In this document: in pieces, positions 17,457-29,962 of the stretch
Layout of the letters: each line of letters opens with the position of its first letter
Position numbering within the stretch: the stretch's first letter is position 1
Source: Balanoglossus misakiensis
Taxonomy: Eukaryota; Hemichordata
Assembly (NCBI GenBank): GCA_040954595.2
Contig: CM082588.2
Coordinates: forward strand, 3,534,001-3,598,000
Length of the DNA: 64,000 nt
Direction of reading: 5' to 3'
The notes under the pieces: generated by a model
The model's database searches: none
Seen by the model: the letters and a program-made list of their open reading frames with translations, nothing else
What the model was told of the DNA's origin: nothing
Position numbers and translations under genes: made by a program

Positions 17457-20400
17457 CCAATTATATATCAACGTGATTTTACTTCTGCGCTGCACGTCGC
17501 CCCCGGCGAAACAAATACCGTCAAGCACTGTTCCAAATTTGACGATAGTGCTCAACAACGTCACGCAAAACTTGAGTAGGTCGAAAGAAGACCACCGGGT
17601 GGTCAATGAACGAGGCAAATTTTCAATTTTCATTATCGTTCTGTTGTGGGTTTTCTCTTTTCTTCGAAAACAATCAGTTGCATTATTATTTCTGCGAAAA
17701 ACACCATGGTAACTGACTGTATGTCTTTAAAAGGAAGTGTATTTTCAGGTGTGCTGTGCCTGCGCGGATAATTTTAATTTGGATTATATATAATTTTCCC
17801 CAAGAGCTCCGCTTTGTAATTAGTTTAAAAGCCCGTTCCCGTACAAAGCATTTAAGACGAAAGGGAGCTTTATCACATGGGTTAGTCGAGGCTACTGAGG
17901 CCAATTAAGCTCTCCCTGTATGTCCTGCGATGGTCAGTCGGCTGAAATAATGACTCCTTTAGGGTATACACTTTCCAGGTACACCTTGAATGATAGTAAG
18001 ACTGCAAAGAACAGAGGTTGGTTTCTTTCCGAGGTAGAATAAAATGTATTGTGGGGGTAAACGGACTGGCAAAAAAATGACTGACATTCACCGGAAATAG
18101 TAGATGCCTTTTGGAGCTAATTCGCGTTTACTGCCTGGTGAGCGTGAGTCGTTAAGTCTATTTTGGTAGTTTCTTCTGTCGTTATCTCAGCCATAAAGTT
18201 CCAAGATTTACTGGCACGTTAAATAAGGAAAAATCGCCCCGAGTCAACATTCGTCGTCAGAACGCGGAAATGGGGGAATTAAGAATATATTTCTGGGTGA
18301 TTATGACAGTACTTCCAATGTAAAATGTTTATTAATCCCATCGTTTAGTTATTTTTACACCAATAAAACGATGAAGACGTGATGGCTGGGGGCTTCATAT
18401 GTAAACCGTTTTTCCAGCACTCGTCATGATGTACACCTGTATTAGGGGTTCAGAGAAATGAATGTTCCCGATTCAAGCAAAACTCTCAGATTTAAACTTG
18501 ATTTTACCCTTCCATTGAGAAGCTATGGTTAAGTACAAGCACGCACGAAAGCACAGAGTAATAGTTTTGGGTGCACCCCTAAAATGGCCGCGATAAATTT
18601 GTCAAAAAAAGTTTAAAACTTTGATTTTCGACACCTGCAGTACAGTGATCTTATGGAAATCACCAACTGTCACATTTTCATTGAAGGCAAATCAATTCAT
18701 AAACTCCCATCGGGCCCTGCAGTGCATTTGATCAACGGTCCCATTTGCATGCTGCAAACTCGAATGAAAACGCTTTCACACGTAATCCTATCCGATAAGA
18801 ATCTTAAAGTAAACTATTCAGCTTTACAAACTCGCGCCACAACAATTTATTCCTTTGAACAAAAACCTGATTTTCTTTTTCAAGTTAAAAGATCCTTGCC
18901 TTATAGGGTAATTGAAAGAGAGATATCTTATCTCCCATCTATTCCTATGGGTTTTGAGACGTCAGACTGTTAACGGAAAACCAACCTGTAGTGTTATATT
19001 ACACTAACCGATGATTGCTATCTGTTTTTTTGACATATACAGGCATATTATTCAAGTAGATATACCATTTTCAGAAGAACACGTTGTCCTATTTTTTCTC
19101 CCGATTATTGCTTCTGTCAGTTTCTTCCGCTGGTGTGACACGTGTTGATGTTGCATATTTAGGGAGCCTTTTCTATCTCGTCCCCTGGGTCATTTCTGTA
19201 ACTGCGCATCGCATTTCAGTTGCGATTTGCAACCGTTCGTTTGATGCGATTAGTTTGTTTGACAGGGGAATAGCTTCTGATGAATAGACACGGTAAAAAA
19301 CAGTCATTTCCATTTACACATGGTTTGCCATGATGTACATTGTACCAGCTACACTTTGCGCCTACTTTGACCTGCTAGCAACTGTGTTGTAAAACTTTCT
19401 TTCTCTCACGGTTGTCTTTCTTCCTGATTGTTCCTCGCAGTTAGATTCTAGGTAGGCCTTTATATTTCGAAGTAATATGGCGTTATTAACAAGCTAAAAC
19501 TCCATTTCTAGGGAACACCTTCTGCGATTTTTCTTGCTGGCTTCAAAGAGATGATATCACGATCTTTGACTCGTCTTTCTTTAGCTTTGTGGCAGCCGAG
19601 CGTTTTTCGAAGCTTCGCGCACGTTGCTTCGCCGCGGCCCGCTGAGCCTCCCGCCGCCAAAGCACAGCTCTCGGCCCGTTCGCTGGACCTCCTTCACAAA
19701 CTAACGAGGCGGCATGCGTGCTTGTACGTGTTCCGAACGATCAGCTATCACCCTGCTTCAGCCAATAACGGAATACGTACAACCACTCATCCAAAAGCAA
19801 ACAGCGAAGAGCACGTTTACACGCACGCCGAGTTTCGCATCTTTCTGAACAGCGCCATTGGTTTCAACGATGACGCCATCTTGGTACGTCTGGGGAAAAC
19901 TGACGACTATTGGCCCAATTAAGATAGACCGCGCCTTGAAAAAGCGAAGTCTTAAACTTCTGTCATATTTGCTCAAAGAAACTTTAGGACATTATCTCTT
20001 GCATTTGAGAATAAAATTTGCGGGTCACCTCACCGTGCAAAAATTTGAATGACAGAGTATACTTGTCTCAAATTGTCCCGTATTGGAGATTCAAAATGGC
20101 CACCATTCTCTGTGTGACGGAGAAAATTTACAAGACGGTGAACACCCAGTTTCCTTCCTTGTTTTCAAAAAGACTCCACAACCTCTTTAATTTAGCAAAG
20201 AATTGGAAGGTTTGAAGGACTATTATTTTTCTGAAAATCTGTCCTCCGAGTCACAGACAACCTTAAACCGCCCACAGACTTCTTGTACCCACGACGACGT
20301 TTTTATTACCACTTGCTTTGTCCAGGTTGGCAAGCGACCGTCAAGGAGATATGTCGTGACCGTAGACTCCTTGTTGGAGTGTCTCTCATAAAATATTCAA

Positions 20401-20876
20401 GGCAAAATTTATAGCGACTTCTGATTCCGATAAAGTGGTACGATTGCAAAAAATGGATGAATTCACTAGATAATGTCAACAGGGCCCGTTCTCTTTAAAT
20501 AACCTTGAAATTATACCTCTATCATCTCTATGCGCGGGAAAGTGTGGGCTGCCGAAAGCCAAGCAATTATGCAGATGTTACCTGCGCACGGACGAATGGC
20601 AAATACATGATGTGTACTAGTGCCACGTGTTCTTGTTTCCTGAGGTCATGATTGTCTTAAGGGACCTTTCCAGAATCACAAGATATGGGGGAGGGGAAAG
20701 TGTAGGGGTTCTGCTTGACACGTCAAATGTAACCTTCATTGCATCGCTAGCTAAATATTCCCTTCCCATTTTTATGAGGAAACCCGCATGCACTGAAGCC
20801 TGCATTACCATGGCGCCAGGTTTAATAAAATTCAAGATTTTCTGTTCGAACACATGAGTCTAAAGCTACAATTATT

Positions 20877-20922
20877 GTGGTGATGATGATGAATATTATG
20901 ATAATGATGATGATGATGAACG
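20877..20922. repeat. Imperfect (ATG/TGA)n microsatellite
   Basis: Interrupted gatgatgatgaa-type repeats, about 45 bp. It is the reverse-complement class of the ATC microsatellite at 15.5 kb. Confidence 0.85.
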
Positions 20923-21744
20923 ATTTTTTGTATGAAACTGCGTATCACAACCTCGCACGTCGCGAAAGAAATACCCTTTCAAGAATTCAAACATTCTGAG
21001 GGTATTTTCATTAGTCTGAGGCCTGTTTCGACATGCTGTCCCCGGCTGATATTAAGAAAGCTCGCTGGAGACCGGTTTTGACCGACGGGCAGCCCGTTTA
21101 TCTTTCGTCGAAGCAGACACGCGTGCTCCACGCTCTAGGCTATGTCATTACGCTGAATGACTCGATGCGTGAACACGGTCTCGGCTGGAATATATTTGCG
21201 ATCAATGATGTCCGTTTAAAATGCTCGCGTGGCCTGTTTAGCTGTGCCACGTAATTTAAACGAGATAATTAGTTTCCCAAGTTCTTATTCATGCAGTTTG
21301 GTCACACACAACAATTAGAAATTCAAGAACAGTCCTAGTTACATGTATATATGCAGTGTCCCATTCTCTTCTCTTACATGTCGTTTAGGTTCGCCTAGCA
21401 ACGCTTGCAAGTAGGAAAATTCTCGCGAAACGGAGACGTTTTCCTCGGGTGGAGATAAATCCTACGTAGACATCAACGTTTGTTCGCCTTTTGTATATCC
21501 GATTGAGCTTCTTCTTAGGTATCACGTACAGACACGATAGGCTTCGCAGTAAATTAAACAACCGATCCTTTCCATTATTTTTTATTACCGGTCGTTCTAC
21601 GTTATAATATTGAGGACGTGGACTCATAAAACGAGAAACACGGAGAAATACAGAAGAGGTTGCTTCTTAACATTCACTTGAATTTCAAAACCTGTTTTTT
21701 TAAAGACGCGACTTCAGGTAAAATATTTGTGATGGATAACTATA

Positions 21745-21892
21745 TGGATCGATTGGTCGGTTGGTAGATCGATCGATGGATCACTGCCTGCCTGCCTGTC
21801 TGTCTGTTTGTTTGCCTGTCCGACGCTCTCTCTCTCCCCCTTCTCTCCCCTCCCGCATCTCTCTCCTATCTCTATCTCTCTCTCTGTTGTTG
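21745..21892. repeat. Pyrimidine-rich and tetranucleotide simple sequence
   Basis: A (GATC/GATG)n-like segment, then (CTGC)n, (CTGT)n and (TTTG)n, then a long CT-rich tract. The frames through it are low-complexity artefacts. Confidence 0.85.
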
Positions 21893-24256
21893 GCGCTAAT
21901 CGCACAGGCAAAACCATTACTTATGAAAAGAAAAAGAAAAACACCCGAGGACTGTATTGGGCAAACAGTACTCCTGCATATGTAGCGTGGGTCATAAGTT
22001 TAGTCTGATCTGCCTGTTTACAAAGGCAATTTTAAATTAGCCCGCGGCATTCTCCATTAGGAACTGAGAATTTGTCGTCGTATCAGGGGGAATTGGTGCG
22101 GAAATCAGATTTCAGATGCGGCTGCCTGCTTTACGTCCGCAGAAGTCAGATTTTGCCGCTGATTGCTGTTGGATGGCGGGAAAGCCACGGTCGTCTGACG
22201 GAAACACTGCAGTAGGTGTCAGTCACCCTTGAGAAGTTATTTGTGTTGTCTTGACCTTGTGTTGGTCCTCGAAAGGATAACTGTTGAACGCTCAGCCGCG
22301 TACATGATTTTAAAGACTGAACAGAACAGCGCACGCGTCAGCGGAATAATATCTGTGATATTAAGTGTAAAGTGTTTCGAAAATTGTGAGCACACCCTGT
22401 CCCAACATCAGTGGGTGATACAGTCTGTTAATGGTGAATAGGAAGTAACGCTATAAATGTAGACATCATTTGAAAATAAACCCCGCAAATAGATGTCGTT
22501 AATAACATATATTTATGCTAAAGATTAGGACTATCTAATATGTTTAAATGCTCCATAATGTCATATAATATAGTGTATAGACTGTGATTTTTATTTGCTT
22601 AATGACTCTGGACACACATGTGCTGATAAGAATGTTGGAGTATATTGACGACAGATTTAAGTCTTAGGTCGACAACAGCAATTTGACACTCAGCATGCCA
22701 ATCGCTTTAACTGTTTGTTTGATTTGACAGTCAATCAAGACAGCCTTCCGTAGACGTCTGAGTTCACAGCGTTTGCCTGTACAAACTTCCTTTGTCTGGG
22801 GATTTGCTCGTGAGCTGAATGTTAATACCAGACAGTTTCATCGCCAGGTATAGGTGTATAGTGCACGGCGCTAATTTGTTTCAAGCCTGATCAAAAAACA
22901 AACAGAACGTTTTATCTGTCTGTCATGACACCGGGGATTTTTTTCTTTCTGAGAAATCGCGGAAGTGGTGTGATGCCAATAAACGGGGCTGTTGTCCAGT
23001 GCGCCTGTGTTTTCTCAAGTGATTCTGTTGTAGGCAATTTCAGGAGCCTGCTGTTTAGCAAAAAGGGCAGTCATTACAAACAGGAGCCTATCTGTCTGGC
23101 AACTGCGAGGTATTCTGCTCGATGTTACTTTGTTCCAGACTTTTTGTATCATGACACTACTGGAGAGAAACTGCCAAAGTTTCTTAGTAGAATATCTTAA
23201 AGTGTGGGTATCGTCCCGTTTGCGGCTGCGTGTAAGGGTCCCATGCGACACAATTGCTGGCAAGTCAAAGTAAGCGCCATGTGCAACCACCAGTATAGAT
23301 GACACAACGACCTCAGATTAAGTTAACTCCAGTTTTCAAGTGAGTTCATCCAAATATTGCCTGATGGAGCTTAACCGAAGCCGTGACACGTATCGAGTCA
23401 CTCGGCCGAGATGAGCACTTCGCACAAATCTCATCGCCGAGTGAAGACGACAGTTCGGGCAAAAATTAGGTTGATTTAGAACAGCCGCTGGCAATCTAGA
23501 CTTCCGAATCTGTGACAGTACGAACCAGAAAAAAACATAAGGCCACGACGTCTAAGCCATGCAACGCCGCTTCTTTTTAAACTCAGAAAGCTCATGGTGA
23601 TAGCTATTTCAGCGAGTATATGACGAGTAATTTTGACTAACAAAAAGCAACGTGTGTCCGGAAAATTGTTGCTAATGTAACATACAATTATAGTAGTAAT
23701 TTGATAGAGGGACAATTTTCTGTGCAATTGAGAGTCAGTAAAGTACAGTTCTTATAATCATTATCACCCGTAAATAGACCGTCCATTCAGGTTGTGTAAC
23801 ATCAAATGAAAGTAATGGGACCCTGTGTGTCAATTGGTGAGACGATGTTAAAACACGAACAATCGACGATTGAAAAGCCTAACCTACTCATCTGTAGCGG
23901 GCAGAACGAAAAAGCGAATACCTTCAAATAACTGCCTTTCATTTGGATGGCATCGCGAGGCAACAACGCACAGCCACTTTCTGACTCGTGAAAAGACTCG
24001 ATGTGTACTAAATCGATGTGACGAAAATTGTCTTTGAGAGAGAGAGAGAGTTGCTATGACAACCGTTGTGTTGAATTTGACACCTCCCAATTTTTGTCAC
24101 AGTCATGGTCGTGATTTTTCACACAGGTTAATCTTTGACAATACACTAATCATCACTGTTTAGATCGACACTTTCTCGCGAGGGGAAACTTACACCTTTG
24201 ACATTAAGGGGGACTGTTAGATGTGTATGAAAGCCAAGACAACCGTTTTAGGGAGT

Positions 24257-24387
24257 CGTCATTATTTACGGCCTTGGGGAGGGTGTCGGAGGAATTTCAC
24301 TCGAAACACCAATCCCAGCTTCCATTTTAGTGACCCCCCTCTTTCTGATTCCTCCGACCCCCCAGCCCGAGGCCGTAAATAATGACG
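24257..24387. mobile_element. 131-bp foldback (MITE-like) element
   Basis: Terminal inverted repeats begin with a perfect 18-bp match, cgtcattatttacggcct at 24257-24274 against its reverse complement at 24370-24387. They continue imperfectly inward through GGGG and gtcggaggaa to about 37 bp per arm, around a central segment of about 55 bp. There is no ORF and no clear target-site duplication. A related tcattatttacga stretch at about 24792-24806 may be a decayed second copy. This is the structure of a non-autonomous hairpin element. Confidence 0.7.
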
Positions 24388-27300
24388 GCTTCCTTATCAA
24401 CACAACCTTGCCAACCACCCGCAGGACCAAAACGCGTTGGCTGAAATTCCATGGCAACACAGCTGGCGTTTTCAAGTTTCAAGATGTCTCCGCAACACCC
24501 ACACAGATTGGTGGTGATGTCATAGGCAGAGGTTAAACTCCTAACTTGTGCCAAGAACAAAACATATTCTGTGGGAGGCGTGTATTTTTGACAAATTTCC
24601 CCTCTCAGACGACAAAGGTGTCTTCCTGCAATTGCTTCATTAATACTGTATTATTTTAGCGTTTAAGAATACTTATCAACCCACACACGCATTTCTGAAA
24701 TAAATGTCAATATGAGGAAATCCAGTGCTCTAGTACCCCCTTCAGCAGAATGCCAGATCCAACGGAATATAGCACTGTCTTTTATGGAGTCTCATTATTT
24801 ACGACAAAGTTACGCTTCGTGGATTTGACGATAAAGGCAGCTTCTTCATGTACTGTACGGCACACAGCAGTGTCCATGACTACGAGAGTCGTTTCACTTG
24901 TATTACACAATGTATTTCGCAATCTGCCTAATGGAGTGGTTTTTGTGAAAAGCGCCTGGGCAGACGACAAAAAGTGTTCAGGTGCATCCACACATGTAGA
25001 TCGCCTAATTGACCGCGGGACTTCCCGCTTCGAAGAAGTTATATTTGATCTGTCCTTTTATGCTTGATGTAGCATAACTTTCATGTACCAGTAATGCGCC
25101 GTGCTTTTTTCTCTTCCGAGTGGCTGTTTCGTGGTGCATATAGCTGTCGCGGCCATCTTTGAAAACCGTAAAACGGTTGAAGAATACATCGAAATTCTCC
25201 TAATCGCCTGAACAAGGACTCCCTCTGCCCCCAGCATGTCTTGATTAATTGCTTCTAATTGGAGACTGAAGAGTTTAATTTCAGCTCTAATTGTTTTGCT
25301 TTACTTAAATAATTAATCATTTCCGTTTTATCAGAAATTCTCCCAAGGTCATTTGTTCTTTAAAGTGTTCGCATGACATAAACACTTGTGACATTTGAAA
25401 GTCAAGCCTCATGGTGACGCTGTAAAACTTTAAATATAGAAGTCGCATATGAGCGTAAATATTTGCGTCTCATCAATATGTAGAAAGCGATTAAGCCAAT
25501 GGCGTCTTCGAAAGTACACCTTTCCCCGCCGTTAGTTACAAAAACCACGTGTTTCATCCAGTGTATGGTATAAGTAATCGTATAGTTTGATTTTTTTTTC
25601 TTCAGTTTTTTAGTCTGTATGCGAACCTACCCCAATGAATGTCTCGGAGCGAAAGTCAGCTTGTGCTTCCTGTTCGAGTGAAACTGTCCATTATTCAAGC
25701 TGTGTAAAATTAGAATCGCCATCGATTCTCCATTTCACCGTACGCTTTCCGGCCACCCTGGAAAGTGAGTTGCACTTTAAGAAAAGCTGGCAGCGTCGAT
25801 AGTGGATCGATTTATTGCCCCGACAAAGTGTCCCTGTCGATAGTCTTTCTCCATTCAGGTCGTTTATTCGTTTCACGTCTTTCGAACATTTAGATAAATT
25901 TAAAATTGATCGAGTCTATCCCCAGTCGGCTTCAGTAAAGCCCAAGTCAAATAATCCTGCTTTTAACGTGGCACGTTTTCCAAGTTATATGCGACGTTGT
26001 TTAAAATATTGTGGTGGATATAGTGCACCTTCTTTTCCTCATCTGAATTCGAGGATGCCCAGAAACGGTCGTTTCAAAAGTGGCCTCGCACAACTGTCAC
26101 ACTGAAAGAAAACTGTGAATCTGACACGGATTATGTAAACCAATCTGACTCGCAGAACAGGCGATATTTACATCATGATGTTCTTCGATTTAATAGTAGC
26201 AGTGCCATGGCTCTCTCGTAAGCAAGATACAATCAAAGTAATACTGATATTGTCAGCCGAAGAAAAGTGATCGTCCTAATAATTCAATTTTATATTTTTA
26301 ATCTGATTCTGCGTACGTTTATCCGCCTATATCTTTTTTGTACACATGCAATGATCGAGGTTATTGGAACCTTTGATGTGATTGCATACATGTGTACGCT
26401 CAGGTTGATGAATTGACGTTTCTAGGCGAATCGAGAATGTCAACCTTTACCCTGCAAAAACCATGACAACAATCGTCTTGGTATCTTCTCTATCAGTTTG
26501 CAAGACATATGCATGTGGGGAGGGTATAACCGAGAGCTATATGCACCATTACAGTGAGATACATTTACTGAGCTATATTAAACAATCGAATGTTACATTT
26601 CTCCCTCCAGATTTCTGGTCCACGTCACTGATTGAACCAGGTGCACGTTGGTTGCCCTTTTATCTTTGGACCGGTATGACCGCATGACCCGCCCGTGGTC
26701 CCATTTCTGACCCGAGCACAATTCCGTCCATTTCTATCATTCCCGTGGGTTACAAGCTATGGCGAAGTGGCTGTAAGTACCTGGCATTCTCATCTGATAC
26801 ACATACATGCATTATACATACATATATACAAGTTTACTTTTAATGTTCAGCACCAATACCCCGTATATAACTTAATAACACAGTCCATATGTGTACAGTC
26901 AGCAATGTTACTGAATCTGAGTCTGGGCATGAATTCATTTGTCAGCAATAACAACAGTCGTTCCCATTAATCCCATATATGTATACAAGATATATAAGTG
27001 ATATACTTTGAGTGCATATACGTGCGTGTCGGCTTAAGCAAATCACAGTTTATTGAGTTTATTTTCGACTAATGATCGAAAATTTACTCTTTATTAAATT
27101 TGATTACTCGCGTGATAAAATGACAACCGGATTATAACGCGTCGGTATGTAAACTGTGATGCGTGTTATTTGCTCGATCTCCTGTCCTAAACCCGCGCAG
27201 GAAATGAGCAGTTTTATATTGGTTTCTCTGACTGAAACTCAATCAAATGTTTGATCGGGACGGTTTGTTTTTGACGGGTGTCACAGATTCCGGTGCTGAC

Positions 27301-29954
27301 GGATTGTTAAAAATAACATCAATTGGCAACGACAGCTGTGTTCCAATCAGGGTACAAATTTGTCAGCGAACGCGAGGAAACCTTATAAACTGCGTCAGTC
27401 TTAATGCAGTAATCAATCCGTTTGGCCTTTGAGCCCGCCGCTCTGGTTGGCACTATTGGAACAAGGTGTTGACAATTTTCACGGACGATTAGCAGTGAAG
27501 CCAGGTGTTGGCAGTCCATGGCGAAGAATCACACACTGATCTCGCCGGAATGTCCAACAATGGATTGCCAAGGCTAGCTTCAATGTTTCATGATGTAGAA
27601 AGAAGAATTGTATGTTTAGTAACTTTAAAGGAAAAATCAATGATTCAATTACCCGCAGACATATGATGGTATATTTAATGATAAAATTTATATAGGTCCT
27701 ATTGGCTTGTCTGGAAGAGGTCTGATCATAAATATTGATCCAAATTAACATGATGACATAGATGAATAAAAAGGCCCCTAGAAATTTAATCAGTTTTACT
27801 AAACGCTCCTTTTGACTTCCGCAATTCTAATAATCCCAGCGGGAAATGTTTTTGTGAGAGGTCACAATCTGCATTTCTTTGGATTCTGTTGAAAACGTAT
27901 TTTTCCTCGACGGAGTGAATCTAGTTCTAACGCTTCCCGGCAGCTTCCCTTGGCAAAGAAAGATGAAAGAATACATCAAAGTGAGAAGATGTGTTGTACC
28001 ACTGTCAACCAGACAATGCAGTTGAGAAAACATACAACACAGCTGGCATAATGACTTCCACATAGTTTGCCTTCAACGAGAAATGTGAAGCAGATATGAT
28101 AGGATTAAACATCAATATCGCACGATTGCCTTTGAGTGCATACGTCATCACTTTCATTTCGAAATTCCACTCTAAATTGAGTTGAAAGAACACAGATAGA
28201 TAGTAGGTTTTACCGTGTAGACGTTATGTCCAACCAAACATGACAAGTAATTTGTCTTTTATTCTTCATGATACGATAGGTGACAATAAAATATACAATT
28301 TTATTATTGGCTATCTCACCACCGAGAACGGCAACCAGCGACATCTTCAAAGGAACTAAATTTTATATTTTAATGCCGGCACACAAATGGATGATCAAAA
28401 GTAATATCATTTTTATTATATTACTTGCTAAAACTTGGTAAATTTCTCAACAGGACACCTGACCTACAGGACAAAGTGAAACGTCTGTTTCGGGTCATAC
28501 CTAATGCTGTCAGCCAGGGGTTAGTTCTGGAGAAGTGCTTCTCTCGACCGAACGACAATCAAATAATGTGTACAGACTCTTCTTAGACAAGCACCAGCAG
28601 GTGAGGACCTCTTGATCTTTGAAGTTATTTTTCTGAAAGGCCACTGGCCACTTTTGAAGGGAAAAGATGTCATTCTGTCTGCATTTCAAACCTAGTTTAT
28701 TTTCTGACTGGACGTAACCCCAGCAGTGGCTGCCACAAGCGGTAAAGCCTCATGTTTGCCCGCGGGAAACGGTTATCGTTCGGAAAATTAAATTACAGTT
28801 TGGCTTAAACTAATGAGACGGATAGGACGAGCAGACGTCGCTGGGAGTTCGTTATGTGAGCTTGCCATGATCCCCCATCTCCGCTTTGAGTTGCGATTGC
28901 TTGGAAGGGTACACTTTTTTGCCGGTTCATCTATCGGCCGCTGGCGGAAATTAAATGTTCGACTCCGACTAGTTTTAATTCCCCCATCTCGTCCAATGAC
29001 GCATACAGGCTAATCCGACCCGAGTGCGGCAGACAAGGGATGGGGGGAAACTAAAGCGCCCGGAAAGAGCGCATATCAGCTCCAATATTCTGATTTGCCG
29101 ATGTACACTTAGCGGAACTCATCCATTCTGGCGCATACAGGTCACAGGAAAAACACGATCTTCAGACGGCGAGGGAGGAAAATCTCGACCCAATCCGTGT
29201 GGATGTACGCCACACATCATTGCTCGTGTTGTAGTAATCGATCATTCGGCTATTGCCACAATCAGTACACTAACAGGAATCCGCTTTCATCTAAATACAT
29301 GTACTATATACATGTATACATGGTTTTCCGCTCATTGCAAGATCTCGCGAGACTTGGTTACCTCCCGTGCTGCTAGCCAATAATACCTGTGAAGCTTACT
29401 AGAATACTAATAGATGCACAAAAATGATGACCAAAGCTTTCTTTTACCCATAATCCAACACGCTGTTATTTAAATTAGATACTGCATACGGTGTGTGTCA
29501 GACAGCCAGAAACAGTCAGCATGCTGTAGTCTGAATTGTTAGTGTGACAGTAGTATTTGTTGGCACGAAATTCTCATCTGAAATCTGACGTGGACTTTGA
29601 TTAAAGATGTCATTATCCAAGCGATGTTAAAACAGCGATTTGATATCGTCTTTATGACGTGTAATATATCAACTGTACAACTCGACAGCTTCTGAGAAAG
29701 CTTGTAAATTTTAGCCGCCAAAATGAGTAGTTATTACCCCCACGGGGTCGCGAAATAGCAATTATCATGAAATCATACGATGTAGAGAAATTCAACAGAA
29801 GGAGGGATATATTTTACCTGTCGTCTTGGAAAGTCGGCCAATCAATCGAAAAAATGCGCCAAAGCGAAACTCACTTGTTGATTGCAAAAACAGTGACCCG
29901 GGGGAAACATTTTACTAAAATCCACATAAATTTAACGGGTCTTTGACGTTTGAG

Positions 29955-29962
29955 TGACGTCA
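29955..29962. promoter_or_regulatory. Perfect CRE palindrome TGACGTCA
   Basis: A full cAMP-response element octamer. About 140 bp further along the minus strand there is a CAG-GTAAAA donor-like site at about 29816, so a minus-strand alternative first exon is conceivable. CREs are typical of neuroendocrine secretory gene promoters, but an 8-mer this size also occurs by chance. Confidence 0.3.

Larger units (their letters stand above)
16385..24256. other. Gene-poor spacer, left part
   Basis: No frame here reads like a known protein. The longest (19551-19922 plus, 123 codons) begins with an Arg/Ser-rich, presequence-like stretch (MISRSLTRLSLALWQPSVF) in a locally GC-richer patch, but I see no family and no supporting splice signals. 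Simple-sequence tracts are listed separately. It may be a long 5' intron of the minus-strand precursor gene if the exon proposed near 36 kb is real. Confidence 0.5.

Noticed and set aside
26695-26970. Plus-strand short exon candidate ATGGCGAAGTGG followed by GTAAGT at about 26774
   Set aside because: Only five codons with a good donor and Kozak-like context; no downstream exon or family support.
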